This document shows, in pieces, positions 1 through 8,834 of a stretch of DNA of 64,000 bases. Source of the DNA: Geothrix sp. 21YS21S-2 (GTDB taxonomy: Bacteria; Acidobacteriota; Holophagae; Holophagales; Holophagaceae); the NCBI RefSeq assembly GCF_030846775.1, contig NZ_CP132910.1, forward strand, positions 2,266,001 through 2,330,000, read 5' to 3'. A program made the translations under genes and the position numbers. Every line of letters starts with the position of its first letter. Position 1 is the stretch's first letter. Below the pieces are notes generated by a model that ran no database searches, had not been told where the DNA came from, and worked only from the letters and a program-made list of their open reading frames with translations.

Positions 1-2
1 AG

Positions 3-1334
3 TCAGAAGCGGAACTTGGCGCCCAGGGCGATGATGGTGGCCCCCACCTTGTAGGTGCCGGTCAGGCCGCCCCGGAAGAAGTTCGGATCGGACTGGGAGG
101 TGCCCGACACCTGGCCCAGGGGGACCGTGGAGCCGAAGATCTGGGTGGCGCCGAAGTCCACCGTGGTGGCCTTCGAGACGGTCCAGGACACGCCCGCCGA
201 GATCCACTTGCGGTCGGCGTCGGGAATGCGGGGCGTGCGGTGGGCGTTGTCCACCGGGGACCGGTCGTAGGCCAGGCCGAAGCGGAAGGCCCACTCGGGC
301 GACACCCTGCAGAGGGTGCCCACGGAAAGGAACCAGGAGTCCTTCCAGTTCTCGTCCACCACGGAATCGGGCTGGCTGGAGGCGAACTTCACCCGCAGCT
401 CCTTGAAGTCCGACCACCCGGTCCAGGCCGCCTCGCCCTGGAGGCTGAAGGTGGGGGTGACCTGCCAGGTGAAGCCCGCCGATGCCGTGGCGGGCAGGTT
501 CACGTCCGCGGTCCCGCCGCCGTTGACGAAGGTGGTGTTGAAGGGGGCAGGGACGGGGTCGTAGGCGATCTGGCCCTTCACCTTCAGGGTGGTCTTGCCC
601 TGGTAGCCCACGCCGAACCTCAGGTCCGTGGACGGCTGGAAGGTGAAGCCGGCCTTGTAGCCGTAGGCCCAGCAGTCGCCCTTGAGGGTCGCGGTGCGGT
701 CCGCGCTCCCGGGGGTGAAGCCGGGGACCCCAAGGGCGTTGCCGATGGCGCCGAAATCCACCGAGTTGCTGAGGGTGGCCTCGGCCTTGCGCGCCACGAA
801 GGCCACGCCGAAGGTCCAGGCCTCGCTGGCCCGGAAGGCCACGCTGGGGGCGACGTCGTAGGTCTTCAGGTCGGTGCGCAGGCCGTGGTAGCGTCCGATG
901 AACGAGTCGGGGTAGTTCGTCACCAGCCCGAAGGGCACGTTCACCGACAAACCAAGGTGGACCTTGTCGTTCAGGGCCCAGTGGGCGTAGATGCCCGGGA
1001 GGATGGGCTGGCTGGTGGCGTTGGGCAGGTCCGGGGGCCCGGAGATGGTCCGGGACGCGGGCTGGAACACCGGGGCGCGGGAGCCCGCGGCGTTGGAGAG
1101 GTCCATGTGGATGCCGATCCAGGAACCGCTCACCGACACCTCCCCGCCCTGGAAGAGCGGCAGGACCGCCGGGTTCCAGAAGAGGGAGGAGATGTCCGGG
1201 GCGCCGGCGCTGGCGCCGGCGAAGGCGTTGCCCAGCCCGGAGGCGCTCTGCTCCCGGAGCAGGAAGCCCGAGGCCGAGGCGGTGGAGGCGATGGCGAGGA
1301 AGAGGGTGAGGGAGGAAAGTGCGCGCTTGGTCAT
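3..1334 (-). CDS. OmpP1/FadL/TodX-family outer-membrane transporter
   Basis: 443 residues with a cleavable signal peptide (ends around ASTASA). The mature protein starts GFLLREQSASGLGNAFAGAS, the classic FadL N-terminus (hatch region) in which small residues surround NAFAG. The rest alternates in beta-strand fashion and ends in aromatic FRF, as expected for an outer-membrane barrel. Family members import long-chain fatty acids or other hydrophobic compounds across the outer membrane. The start ATG is preceded by a GAGGAG Shine-Dalgarno. It lies 36 bp downstream of a lipase-like lipoprotein on the same strand, so the pair is probably an operon that releases and then takes up acyl chains. The exact substrate cannot be read from the sequence. 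Confidence 0.88.
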   Translation of the reverse strand: MTKRALSSLTLFLAIASTASASGFLLREQSASGLGNAFAGASAGAPDISSLFWNPAVLPLFQGGEVSVSGSWIGIHMDLSNAAGSRAPVFQPASRTISGPPDLPNATSQPILPGIYAHWALNDKVHLGLSVNVPFGLVTNYPDSFIGRYHGLRTDLKTYDVAPSVAFRASEAWTFGVAFVARKAEATLSNSVDFGAIGNALGVPGFTPGSADRTATLKGDCWAYGYKAGFTFQPSTDLRFGVGYQGKTTLKVKGQIAYDPVPAPFNTTFVNGGGTADVNLPATASAGFTWQVTPTFSLQGEAAWTGWSDFKELRVKFASSQPDSVVDENWKDSWFLSVGTLCRVSPEWAFRFGLAYDRSPVDNAHRTPRIPDADRKWISAGVSWTVSKATTVDFGATQIFGSTVPLGQVSGTSQSDPNFFRGGLTGTYKVGATIIALGAKFRF

Positions 1335-1370
1335 GGGAAGGGGGCTCCTCGTTCGGATGGGGGGATCGGG

Positions 1371-3797
1371 TCAGTGGCCGAGGATGGTCCAGATGGCCGG
1401 AACCTGGACCTCGGAGGAAACCCCCGTGACCAGCCCGGAGGCCGTCTGGGTGGGATCCAGGGCGATGGACGTCCCGGTCACGCCGAGGAAGTAGAGAAGC
1501 TGCTTCTGCATGAGGCCCGCGTTGGCGGGGTGGGTCGGATCCAGCAGGCCGCCGTGGGAGATCCCGGCCTGGTCGAACTGGAAGTACCCCTCCACCGGGG
1601 TGGTGGCGGTGGGGAGCAGGGCCGCAGGCTGCGTCTTGGGCGCCGGGGAGGTTCCGTTCAGGGTGTACATGAAGGTCGCGGGGATCCGGTCCGCCGCGCC
1701 GTAACCCAGCTGGAAGAAGCCCGGGGCCACGGCGGCCGCGGCCGCGGTGCCCAGCACCGCCCGGCCTCCCAGGGCGTTGCCCAGGTAGCGGGTGTAGGGG
1801 TTGGTGATCACAAGGTCGCCGTCGGTGGGATTGCCGTTGGCATCGAAGGTGGAGGAGGTGGCCTCCTGGATGAGGAGGCGCCCCGAGAGCCGGCTGGGCA
1901 GGCCCGAGGCCAGCGGCGTGGTCATGCTGGCCGGATCCGCGGTGTCCACCACGGTCTGGGTGGCCTGGAAGAAGGAATTGTAGGTCACGCTGCCCTTGGC
2001 GATCCCGGCGGCCGCCAGACCCGCGTCGATCGTGGCCCCGAAGGCCGGGCTGGCCTGGATCAGGTAGGCGGTGCGGGCACCCGGGACGCTGAGCAGGCCC
2101 TTCATGTCGTTGGCGAGGGTGGCCTGGGTGTAGGGCGGCGCGGTGGTGGACAGGGTGGTGTTGCCGGCGAGGTAGTAGGCCCCCACGATCGAGCCCAGGC
2201 TGATGCCCACGAACCTGGCCTTGGTCGTGGCGGGGGCCTTGGCGGCCAGGACGTCGAAGCCGTGGGTGGCCAGCACCAGCTCGAGCCGGTGGAGGTCGAA
2301 GGCGGCCTGCTGGATGTTGGACCGGGTGGCCAGCGGCGCGCCCACGGCCATGAAGGCCTGGCCCCAGCCGGCCTGCTTCTGGGCCTTCACGGCGGCGCTG
2401 TCGCCGGCCGCCACCTGCAGGGCGGGCGGGGCCAGGGCGCCGTGGAGGGGAAGATCCACGGCCAGGGCCGCGTAGCCGCCGCCCGTGAGCACCTGGGCGA
2501 GGCCGATCACCGTCTCCTTCTGGCTCGTGATGCCGTGCTGGTAGAGGACGACGGGGTAGCCGCCGGCGGGGGCCGCGGCGTCGGGGGCGAAGTAGACGAA
2601 CGGGATGGGCGAAGGCACGTGGTAGTACCCGGTGAGGACGCCGCCGGCGCCGCGGAAGGGCTGCACCACGCCCGAGGCCGGATTGAAGGCGCCGGTCACG
2701 GCGGTGAGGTCCATGGAGGCGGCGTTGGCCCGGGCCAGGACGGGATCGATGTTCAGGAACGCGGTGTTGATGGTGCCCAGGACGACGGTCCCGAGGGTGG
2801 CGGGCACGGTGCTGGCCGGAGCGCCCGTGACGCCCTGCCAGAAGGCCCCCACGTCCAGGAGCGGATTGGCGTTGCCCTTGGTGAAGGTGGTGGTGACGGT
2901 GACGGCGTTGTCCCAGGTCTTGCCGGACAGGCCGCCCAGGGGCGCGCCGGCGGCGAAGGCCCGCAGGGCCGACTCGACGGGAATCACCGTCGTGGGGCTG
3001 GCGGGGTTGGGCGCGACGAACCCCGCGCCGGAGGTGATGAAGCGGCCCATGAGCGCGATGTCGGCGCGGGAGGCGATGGTGGTGGTGGTCCTGGCGGCGA
3101 TGAGGTCGTCCATGACCTTGGCGTAGCCCGACAGGAGGATGTTGGTCCCCGAGGTGGCGTTGGCCCGGATGGCCTCCAGGGCCGCGGTGGAACCCGTGAG
3201 GGGCACCGTGGACTTGAGGTAGTTGAAGTACACCGACGGGATCACCGCCCCGCCCGTGGCGGCGTCCTGCACCCGGCTGGTGACCACGTAGACGTAGCGG
3301 GTGGCGGGCGTCAGGGGGAAGGACGGGAAGAGCCACAGGTCCGTGCCGCCGGCGGGGTACTTGAAGGTGAACATGCCCGTGACGTCGGTGAACCCCAGCG
3401 GGTTGTTCTCGGTGCCGGCGGTGTCGGGGGTGATCTGGAACACCTTGATGTTGGCCGGCGTGACCGTGGAGGCCAGGAGCGGGTAGGTGAAGTGGAGGTA
3501 GATGGGGGCGTTCACCCCGGCCACCGCGTTGGTGCTGCCCACCTCGTACTTGTTGATGTAGGCCATGGCCTTGGCCGGGTCCAGGCTCGTGCCCGCCGCG
3601 AGCGTGGCCAGGGGGTCCGCCGCCACCGCCGTGGCCAGGATGTTGGGCAGGGGCACGTCCCCCGTCGTGGGATCGAAGGCTGCTGCGTTGGAACTCATGT
3701 CCGGGGCCGGGTTGGGCACCGGTTCCTGGCGGGAGGAGCAGCCCGCCAGGGCCAGGAGGGACACGCAGGTCAGCGACGTTCGAAGGAAGGCATTCAT
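1371..3797 (-). CDS. Lipase-like alpha/beta-hydrolase lipoprotein
   Basis: 808 residues. The N-terminus MNAFLRTSLTCVSLLALAGCSS is a lipoprotein signal with lipobox LAGC (Cys20). Residues about 40-330 resemble the bacterial virulence-factor lipase N-terminal domain, with an Ig-like segment around residues 85-200. The C-terminal half is an alpha/beta-hydrolase: YQHGITSQKE forms the oxyanion region and VGISLGSIVG carries the nucleophile elbow GxSxG with Ser533. A late His (GISHGG) is a possible catalytic base. Family members are cell-surface esterases or lipases. The gene is followed by a FadL-type porin in the same direction, which suggests hydrolysis of extracellular lipids with uptake of the fatty acids. 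A good GAGG-type Shine-Dalgarno precedes the ATG. Substrate is inferred, not shown. Confidence 0.8.
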   Translation of the reverse strand: MNAFLRTSLTCVSLLALAGCSSRQEPVPNPAPDMSSNAAAFDPTTGDVPLPNILATAVAADPLATLAAGTSLDPAKAMAYINKYEVGSTNAVAGVNAPIYLHFTYPLLASTVTPANIKVFQITPDTAGTENNPLGFTDVTGMFTFKYPAGGTDLWLFPSFPLTPATRYVYVVTSRVQDAATGGAVIPSVYFNYLKSTVPLTGSTAALEAIRANATSGTNILLSGYAKVMDDLIAARTTTTIASRADIALMGRFITSGAGFVAPNPASPTTVIPVESALRAFAAGAPLGGLSGKTWDNAVTVTTTFTKGNANPLLDVGAFWQGVTGAPASTVPATLGTVVLGTINTAFLNIDPVLARANAASMDLTAVTGAFNPASGVVQPFRGAGGVLTGYYHVPSPIPFVYFAPDAAAPAGGYPVVLYQHGITSQKETVIGLAQVLTGGGYAALAVDLPLHGALAPPALQVAAGDSAAVKAQKQAGWGQAFMAVGAPLATRSNIQQAAFDLHRLELVLATHGFDVLAAKAPATTKARFVGISLGSIVGAYYLAGNTTLSTTAPPYTQATLANDMKGLLSVPGARTAYLIQASPAFGATIDAGLAAAGIAKGSVTYNSFFQATQTVVDTADPASMTTPLASGLPSRLSGRLLIQEATSSTFDANGNPTDGDLVITNPYTRYLGNALGGRAVLGTAAAAAVAPGFFQLGYGAADRIPATFMYTLNGTSPAPKTQPAALLPTATTPVEGYFQFDQAGISHGGLLDPTHPANAGLMQKQLLYFLGVTGTSIALDPTQTASGLVTGVSSEVQVPAIWTILGH

Positions 3798-4047
3798 TCT
3801 TCACCTCGGGAGGCGGGTTGATGGATTGGGTCCAGAGACTAAACGCCTTCGAAGTTGTCTTCCACAAAAAATTGTCAGAAAAGGCTTATTTTTCGGGGAA
3901 ATAAGACGATCGGAAGGTCGTTTTAACCTGCGCCCTGGATGGGACCAGGCCGCGTCGGAAATCGGGATAAGATGGACGGTCGACTCGCCCCGTGAACCCA
4001 AACCTTGGCCCTTCAAGGATTCCGCGTCTTCTTCCAAGGGAGGATCC

Positions 4048-6447
4048 CTGTTCCGCGCTGCACTGATCGCCCTCCTCCTGCTCCTGTGCCCCTGGCGCCT
4101 GGCGGCAGGGCCTTCCCGCAAGCCGCTGGTGGCGGGCATTTCCAAGGACTTCCCGCCCTTCGAGTTCCTGAACGGCAAGGGCGAGCCGGACGGTTATGAC
4201 GTGGAAGTCCTGAAGGCCGCCGCGGCCGTCATGGACGTGCCCCTGACCTTCAAGGCCGCGCCCTGGGAGACCATCCTCCAGGACCTCGCCGCGGGCAGGG
4301 TCGACGTGGCGCCGGGAGTTCTCTGGTCCCGGGAGCGGGCCGGGTATCTCGCGTTCAGCCAGGCCCATCTGGTGGTCCACTATTCCATTTTCCAGAGGCG
4401 CGATTCCCCGCCGGTCCAGGACCTGGCCGGACTGCGGGGGCGGCGCATCCTCGTGGAGAAGGGCGGCGAGATGGCCGAATTCTTGGCCTCCCAGGGGATG
4501 GCGGACTGCGTGGAGCCCGTCGCCTCCGAGCCCGAGGCCCTTCGCCTGCTGGCATCCGGCGCCCAGGATGCCGCCATCGTCGCCCGCATCACGGGCCTGT
4601 GCCTGATCGAGGAGTTCCGCCTGACCAACCTGAAGGCCTCCGGTGGCTCCGTCCATGCCCGTGACCTCTGCTTCGCCGTTCCCCGGGGAAGGGAGGACCT
4701 GAAGGCGACCCTCGAGACGGGTCTCGCCATCGTCAACCGGACCAAGGGCTACGACGCCATCTACGGCAGGTGGTTCGGGCACCTGGATCCGGCGCCCCGG
4801 ACGCGGCTGCTCCGGCTGGCGGGATGGGTCGGGCTGGGCGGGCTCGTCCTTCTCCTGGGGGCGCTGGCATGGACCGCCGCCCTGCGGCGCCAGGTGAAGG
4901 ACCGCACCCGGGATCTGGCCCAGGCCAACGAGGCCATCCGGGAGAACGAGAGGCTCCTGGCCGCCATCGTGGACACCCTGCCCCTGGGTCTGTTCGCCAA
5001 GGACCCCAGGAACGGCTTTCGCTACGTGCTCTGGAACACCGAGGCCGAGGAGATCTTCGGTCTTCGGCGGGAAGAGGTCGTGGGGAGGCGGGACGAGGAC
5101 CTCTGGCCGGCGGACCAGGCCGCCTTCTTCCGCGGGGTGGACCTCGATGTCCTCAGCCGGGGCGAGGTGGTGGACGTCCCCCGGGAGCCGGTGGACTCGC
5201 GCTCCCGGGGACCCATCCAGCTGCACACCGTCAAGGTGGCGGTGCCGGATTCCGCCGGGCGCCCCAGCCTGCTCCTGGGCCTTTCCGAGGACATCACCGA
5301 GCGCCTGCGCCTTGCGGAGGAGCACCGCGTCCTGGAAGCCCGCCTCCAGGAAACCCAGAAGCTGGAGAGCCTCGGCAGCCTTGCAGGGGGCGTCGCCCAC
5401 GACATGAACAACGTCCTGGGCTCCATCCTCGGCCTGGCCTCCGCGTTCCAGGACCAGGCAGAGCCGGGCTCGGGCCTTGCCCGGGCCCTGGAGACCATCA
5501 CCAAGGCCTGCACGCGGGGCGGGACCATGGTGCGCGGCCTGCTTGCCTTCGCCCGCAAAGGGCTCACGGAGATGAAGGACCTGGACCTCAACGGCCTCGT
5601 GCGGGACGAGGTGCAGCTCCTGGAGCGCACGACGCTGGCCCGGGTCCGGTTGTCGATGGACCTGGCCGAAGGCCTGGAGCCCATCCGCGGCGACGCGAGC
5701 GCCCTCACCCACGCCCTCATGAATCTCTGCGTGAATGCCGTGGACGCCATGGACGACGACGGCATCCTCACCCTGCGCACCCGGAACGCGGAGTCCGGGT
5801 GGGTGGAGGTCCAGGTCCGGGACACCGGCCGGGGCATGCCCCCCGAGGTCCTCGCCAGGGCCCTGGATCCCTTCTTCACTACCAAGGCCCACGGCACCGG
5901 CCTGGGGCTCTCCATCGTCCATGGCACCGTCAAGGCCCACCAGGGGCGGATGACCGTGGACAGCGATCCGGGAAGGGGCACGGTCGTGACCTTGCGGTTC
6001 CCGGCCTCGCGTCCCGCTCCGTCGCCTTCCGGAGGCGGCACCGCCGGCGGGCCGAAGGCCCGGACCCTGGCCCTCCGGGTGCTCCTGGTGGACGACGACG
6101 AGCTGATCCGGACGTCCATCGGACCCGTGCTGGAAGCCCTGGGCCACACGGTGGCGCTTGCCTCCAGCGGCAGGGAGGCGCTGGACCGGGTCGGGAGCGG
6201 GCTCATCCCCGATGTGGTCATCCTCGACATGAACATGCCGGGCCTCGGCGGGGCGGAAACCCTCCCGCACCTTCGCGCGCAGTGTCCGGCCCTGCCCGTC
6301 CTCCTCTCCACGGGAAGGGCGGACCAGGGCGCCCTGGACCTGACCCTGGCCCATCCCAGGGTCGCCCTCCTGGCCAAGCCCTTCACGATGGCCGACCTGC
6401 GAAGGGCGCTGGAGGACATCGCAGCCAGGGGTTGGCTAGTTGGCTAG
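4048..6447 (+). CDS. Hybrid sensor histidine kinase with periplasmic solute-binding domain
   Basis: No ATG/GTG/TTG fits the start of the homologous protein. I chose the CTG at 4048 because it has a GGGAGGA Shine-Dalgarno just upstream and gives a clean signal peptide (FRAALIALLLLLCPWRLAAG); 799 residues. Order: SBP_bac_3-type periplasmic domain about 25-245 (GISKDFPPFEF, GYDVEV), one membrane helix about 252-280, PAS about 300-420, HisKA with phospho-acceptor His451 (GGVAHDMNNVL), HATPase (NLCVNAVDAMD, DTGRGM, GTGLGLS), then a receiver with Asp727 (VILDMNMPG). This is a BvgS/EvgS-like layout: the outer domain binds a small polar ligand and controls the kinase. No separate response regulator is adjacent. 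Its 3' end overlaps the converging kinase gene by 12 bp. The start is uncertain; the rest is secure. Confidence 0.85.
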   Translation: MFRAALIALLLLLCPWRLAAGPSRKPLVAGISKDFPPFEFLNGKGEPDGYDVEVLKAAAAVMDVPLTFKAAPWETILQDLAAGRVDVAPGVLWSRERAGYLAFSQAHLVVHYSIFQRRDSPPVQDLAGLRGRRILVEKGGEMAEFLASQGMADCVEPVASEPEALRLLASGAQDAAIVARITGLCLIEEFRLTNLKASGGSVHARDLCFAVPRGREDLKATLETGLAIVNRTKGYDAIYGRWFGHLDPAPRTRLLRLAGWVGLGGLVLLLGALAWTAALRRQVKDRTRDLAQANEAIRENERLLAAIVDTLPLGLFAKDPRNGFRYVLWNTEAEEIFGLRREEVVGRRDEDLWPADQAAFFRGVDLDVLSRGEVVDVPREPVDSRSRGPIQLHTVKVAVPDSAGRPSLLLGLSEDITERLRLAEEHRVLEARLQETQKLESLGSLAGGVAHDMNNVLGSILGLASAFQDQAEPGSGLARALETITKACTRGGTMVRGLLAFARKGLTEMKDLDLNGLVRDEVQLLERTTLARVRLSMDLAEGLEPIRGDASALTHALMNLCVNAVDAMDDDGILTLRTRNAESGWVEVQVRDTGRGMPPEVLARALDPFFTTKAHGTGLGLSIVHGTVKAHQGRMTVDSDPGRGTVVTLRFPASRPAPSPSGGGTAGGPKARTLALRVLLVDDDELIRTSIGPVLEALGHTVALASSGREALDRVGSGLIPDVVILDMNMPGLGGAETLPHLRAQCPALPVLLSTGRADQGALDLTLAHPRVALLAKPFTMADLRRALEDIAARGWLVG

Positions 6448-7974
6448 GGGCAGCAGCACCCTCACCACCGTGCCCCGCCCCGGATCGCTCTGGATCTGCA
6501 CCGTGCCCTTGTGGTTGCGGATGATCCCCGCCACGGCGGGCAGCCCCAGGCCCCGCCCGATGAATTTCGTCGTGAAGAAGGGATCGAAGATCTTCCGCAG
6601 GACCTCCTGGGTCATGCCCATGCCGGTGTCCCTCACTTCCAGGAAGGCGTAGGCGCCCGCGCCGACGCCGAGGTTCGGCGCCAGGGAGGATTCCCAGCGG
6701 CGGTCCAGGATCTCGCCGCCGGTGCGGATGGCCACCTCCCGCGAGGAGGCCGGGTCCAGGGACTCGAAGGCGTTGACGGCCAGGGTTCGCACGACCTGGA
6801 GGAGCTGGTTGGGATCCGCCAGCACCTGGGGGGCCGCGGGGTCCAGGAGGAACTCCAGCCGGGTGCTCCTGGGCACCATGGCCATGAGGAATTCGCGGGA
6901 GCCCTCCACCAGCGCGTTGAGGTCCACCCTCCTCATGGCGGAGACCGTCTGGCCCAGGTAGGCCATGAGCTGGTTGGTGAGATCCGACCCCCTCATCGCG
7001 GCCTGCTCGATGCGGTCGAAGCTGGCCCGGGCGCGGCTTTCGGGGTGCACGTCCCGCACGCCCAGGTTGCAGTTGCCCAGGATCGCGGTGAGGAGGTTGC
7101 TGAAGTCGTGGGCCACGCCGCCCGCGAAGGCCTTGAGGCCCTCCATCTTGTGGGTCTCGCGCAGGGACTCCTCGGCGGCCTTGAGGGCCGTGATGTCGGC
7201 CTGGATCGCGATGAAGTGGCCCGGGGCGCCGCCCTGGCCCGGCACGGGCACGATGGTGGTGGCCACCCAGTAGGGCTCGCCGTCCTTGGCCCGGTTGCGG
7301 ATCTCGCCCTTCCAGACCTGGCCGGCCAGGATGGTGCGCCAGAGCTCCTGGAAGAAGACCGCGCCGTGGAAGCGGCTGTTGACCAGCTGGTAGGTCCTGC
7401 CGAGCAGCTCGGGCCGGGCGTAGCCGGACAGGTCGCAGAACTTGTCGTTCACGGCCAGGATCCGGCCCTTGGCGTCCGACAGCGACACGATGGCGTGCTC
7501 GTCCAGGGCCCGCTGGTAGCTCTCCATCCCGACCGCCCCCCAGGACTGGGCGTCCATCCTGGGCTTGCGCACCGCGTACTCCCGGGCCTCCCCCAGGATC
7601 GCGTCCCCGGTGGGGCCGTCGGCCAGCTTCCAGACCATGCGGATGGGGGTGCCGTCCCGCTTCTGGAAATGGCTTTCATGAATCCCAGATACCTTTCCCC
7701 GCATGTGCCCATCGAACATGGACAGGACGGTGCGCCGCTCCCTGGGCACCACCATGTCGGCGAAGTCCTTTCCCAGCAGTTCCTCGTTGCCGTAGCCCCA
7801 CAGGCGGGAGGAGGCCCCCTTGACCATGCGGAACCGCCGGTCGGCGCCAAGGCTGTACACCACCTCCCGATCCTTATCCAGGATCCAGTCCAGAAGGGCG
7901 CCCGGGTCAGCGGGCGACTTGGCTCTGCGGCCCAGGAAGAACATGTTCAAGTATACAATTCGGGGCCGGGCCAT
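6436..7974 (-). CDS. PAS-PAS sensor histidine kinase
   Basis: About 512 residues with no signal peptide or membrane segment, so probably cytosolic. Two PAS domains (about 30-130 and 155-270; the second has the NDKFCDLSGYARPELLG hallmark and a PAC tail) precede HisKA with His289 (GGVAHDFSNLL) and a HATPase domain (VNAFESLD, RDTGMGM, GRGLGLPAV). The end shares 12 bp with the converging hybrid kinase. The reading frame is open to a TTG at 7989; I prefer the ATG at 7974, and an ATG at 7944 is also possible, as none has a strong Shine-Dalgarno. The gene is divergent from the small secreted protein at 8056. The signal and the partner regulator are unknown. Confidence 0.8.
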   Translation of the reverse strand: MARPRIVYLNMFFLGRRAKSPADPGALLDWILDKDREVVYSLGADRRFRMVKGASSRLWGYGNEELLGKDFADMVVPRERRTVLSMFDGHMRGKVSGIHESHFQKRDGTPIRMVWKLADGPTGDAILGEAREYAVRKPRMDAQSWGAVGMESYQRALDEHAIVSLSDAKGRILAVNDKFCDLSGYARPELLGRTYQLVNSRFHGAVFFQELWRTILAGQVWKGEIRNRAKDGEPYWVATTIVPVPGQGGAPGHFIAIQADITALKAAEESLRETHKMEGLKAFAGGVAHDFSNLLTAILGNCNLGVRDVHPESRARASFDRIEQAAMRGSDLTNQLMAYLGQTVSAMRRVDLNALVEGSREFLMAMVPRSTRLEFLLDPAAPQVLADPNQLLQVVRTLAVNAFESLDPASSREVAIRTGGEILDRRWESSLAPNLGVGAGAYAFLEVRDTGMGMTQEVLRKIFDPFFTTKFIGRGLGLPAVAGIIRNHKGTVQIQSDPGRGTVVRVLLPLAN

Positions 7975-8055
7975 GCGGGTATATTCCAATTCTTTTTCTT
8001 ATCGCAAACGGGGAAAACGCGCTAAAATGCTGGAATTCCATCTCCAGGAGCTTCC

Positions 8056-8250
8056 GTGAAGACGTTCATCGCCGCCCTCGCCATCCTCTCCTTCGCCGCC
8101 GCCCGCGCCGAAGAGCCCAAGAAGCCGGCCAAGGCTGCCGCCTGTGCGAAAGAAGGCTGCAAGGACTCGAAAGCCTGTGAAAAGAAGGTTTCCGAGAAGA
8201 AGAAGGACTGCTGCAAGCAGGAATGCCCCAAGGACGCCAAGAAGGGCTGA
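8056..8250 (+). CDS. Small secreted Cys/Lys-rich protein
   Basis: 64 residues from a GTG start with a CCAGGAG Shine-Dalgarno 5 bp upstream. The first 18 residues (MKTFIAALAILSFAAARA) form a signal peptide ending in an AxA cleavage site. The mature 46 residues are nearly all Lys, Ala, Glu and Cys, with six cysteines in pairs and singles (CAKEGC, ACEKK, DCCKQEC). This is typical of small exported metal-binding or disulfide-rich peptides, but I do not recognise a named family and no function can be assigned. A TAAAAT -10-like hexamer lies at 8023-8028. It is a believable gene because of the signal peptide and the ribosome site, despite its length. Confidence 0.65.
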   Translation: MKTFIAALAILSFAAARAEEPKKPAKAAACAKEGCKDSKACEKKVSEKKKDCCKQECPKDAKKG

Positions 8251-8327
8251 ACGGACCGGAGGATCTCCGACGGTTTTGATCGACTTTCCCTTGGCTTGGC
8301 TGCCGGGTCTGGTACCATTCCAGGCCG

Positions 8328-8834
8328 ATGAACCAGAAGTTTTCTCCATTGGCCCATGACGAATTTGTCGCCCTCCTGGAGGGCGGGATGTCGGTGTGCG
8401 TGGCCTCCCGGGGAAGGGGGGGGATCCCGGCGGTGAGCCGGGCCCTGGGCTGCCGGGTCTCCCGGGACCGCCGCCGCCTGTCGGTGTTCCTCTCCCGGTC
8501 CCAGGCCGCGGACATCCTGGAGGACGTGCGCGCCAACGGCACCATCGCCGTGGTGGCCTCCCATCCCGTCACCCACCGCTCCTACCAGTTCAAGGGCACG
8601 GACGCCGCCGTGGCGCCCCTGGGCAGGGGTGAACCGGCCCGCATCCGTGCCTACGTGGAGACCTTCCTCCGGGTTGTGGAACCCGAAGGCTACCCGCCCC
8701 ACCTCATCCGCGCCCTCTTCGCCAGCCCCCGGGAGACCCCCGAGGACTGGGTGGCGGTGACCTTCACGCCCACCTCCGCCTTCAGCCAGACACCGGGCCC
8801 GTCCGCGGGCGATCCCCTGGGGGACGCCCCATGA
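8328..8834 (+). CDS. Pyridoxamine-5'-phosphate-oxidase-like FMN split-barrel protein
   Basis: 168 residues. The sequence (FVALLEGGMSVCVASRGRGGIPAVSRALG, then RLSVFLSRSQAADILEDVRANGTIAVVASHPVTHRSYQFKG) follows the FMN-binding split-barrel fold of the PNPOx-like family, where the protein dimer binds flavin, haem or F420. The C-terminal part about 105-145 is helical and ends in a Pro/Gly-rich tail. Its stop overlaps the start of the next gene (ATGA), and that protein begins with a second split-barrel domain, so the two are made together and may form a heteromer. The substrate is unknown. Confidence 0.75.
   Translation: MNQKFSPLAHDEFVALLEGGMSVCVASRGRGGIPAVSRALGCRVSRDRRRLSVFLSRSQAADILEDVRANGTIAVVASHPVTHRSYQFKGTDAAVAPLGRGEPARIRAYVETFLRVVEPEGYPPHLIRALFASPRETPEDWVAVTFTPTSAFSQTPGPSAGDPLGDAP

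Noticed and set aside
240-3821. A 1193-codon open frame on the plus strand
   Set aside because: It lies opposite the lipase and FadL genes, is Gly/Arg/His-rich and has no domain; it is an antisense effect of high GC.
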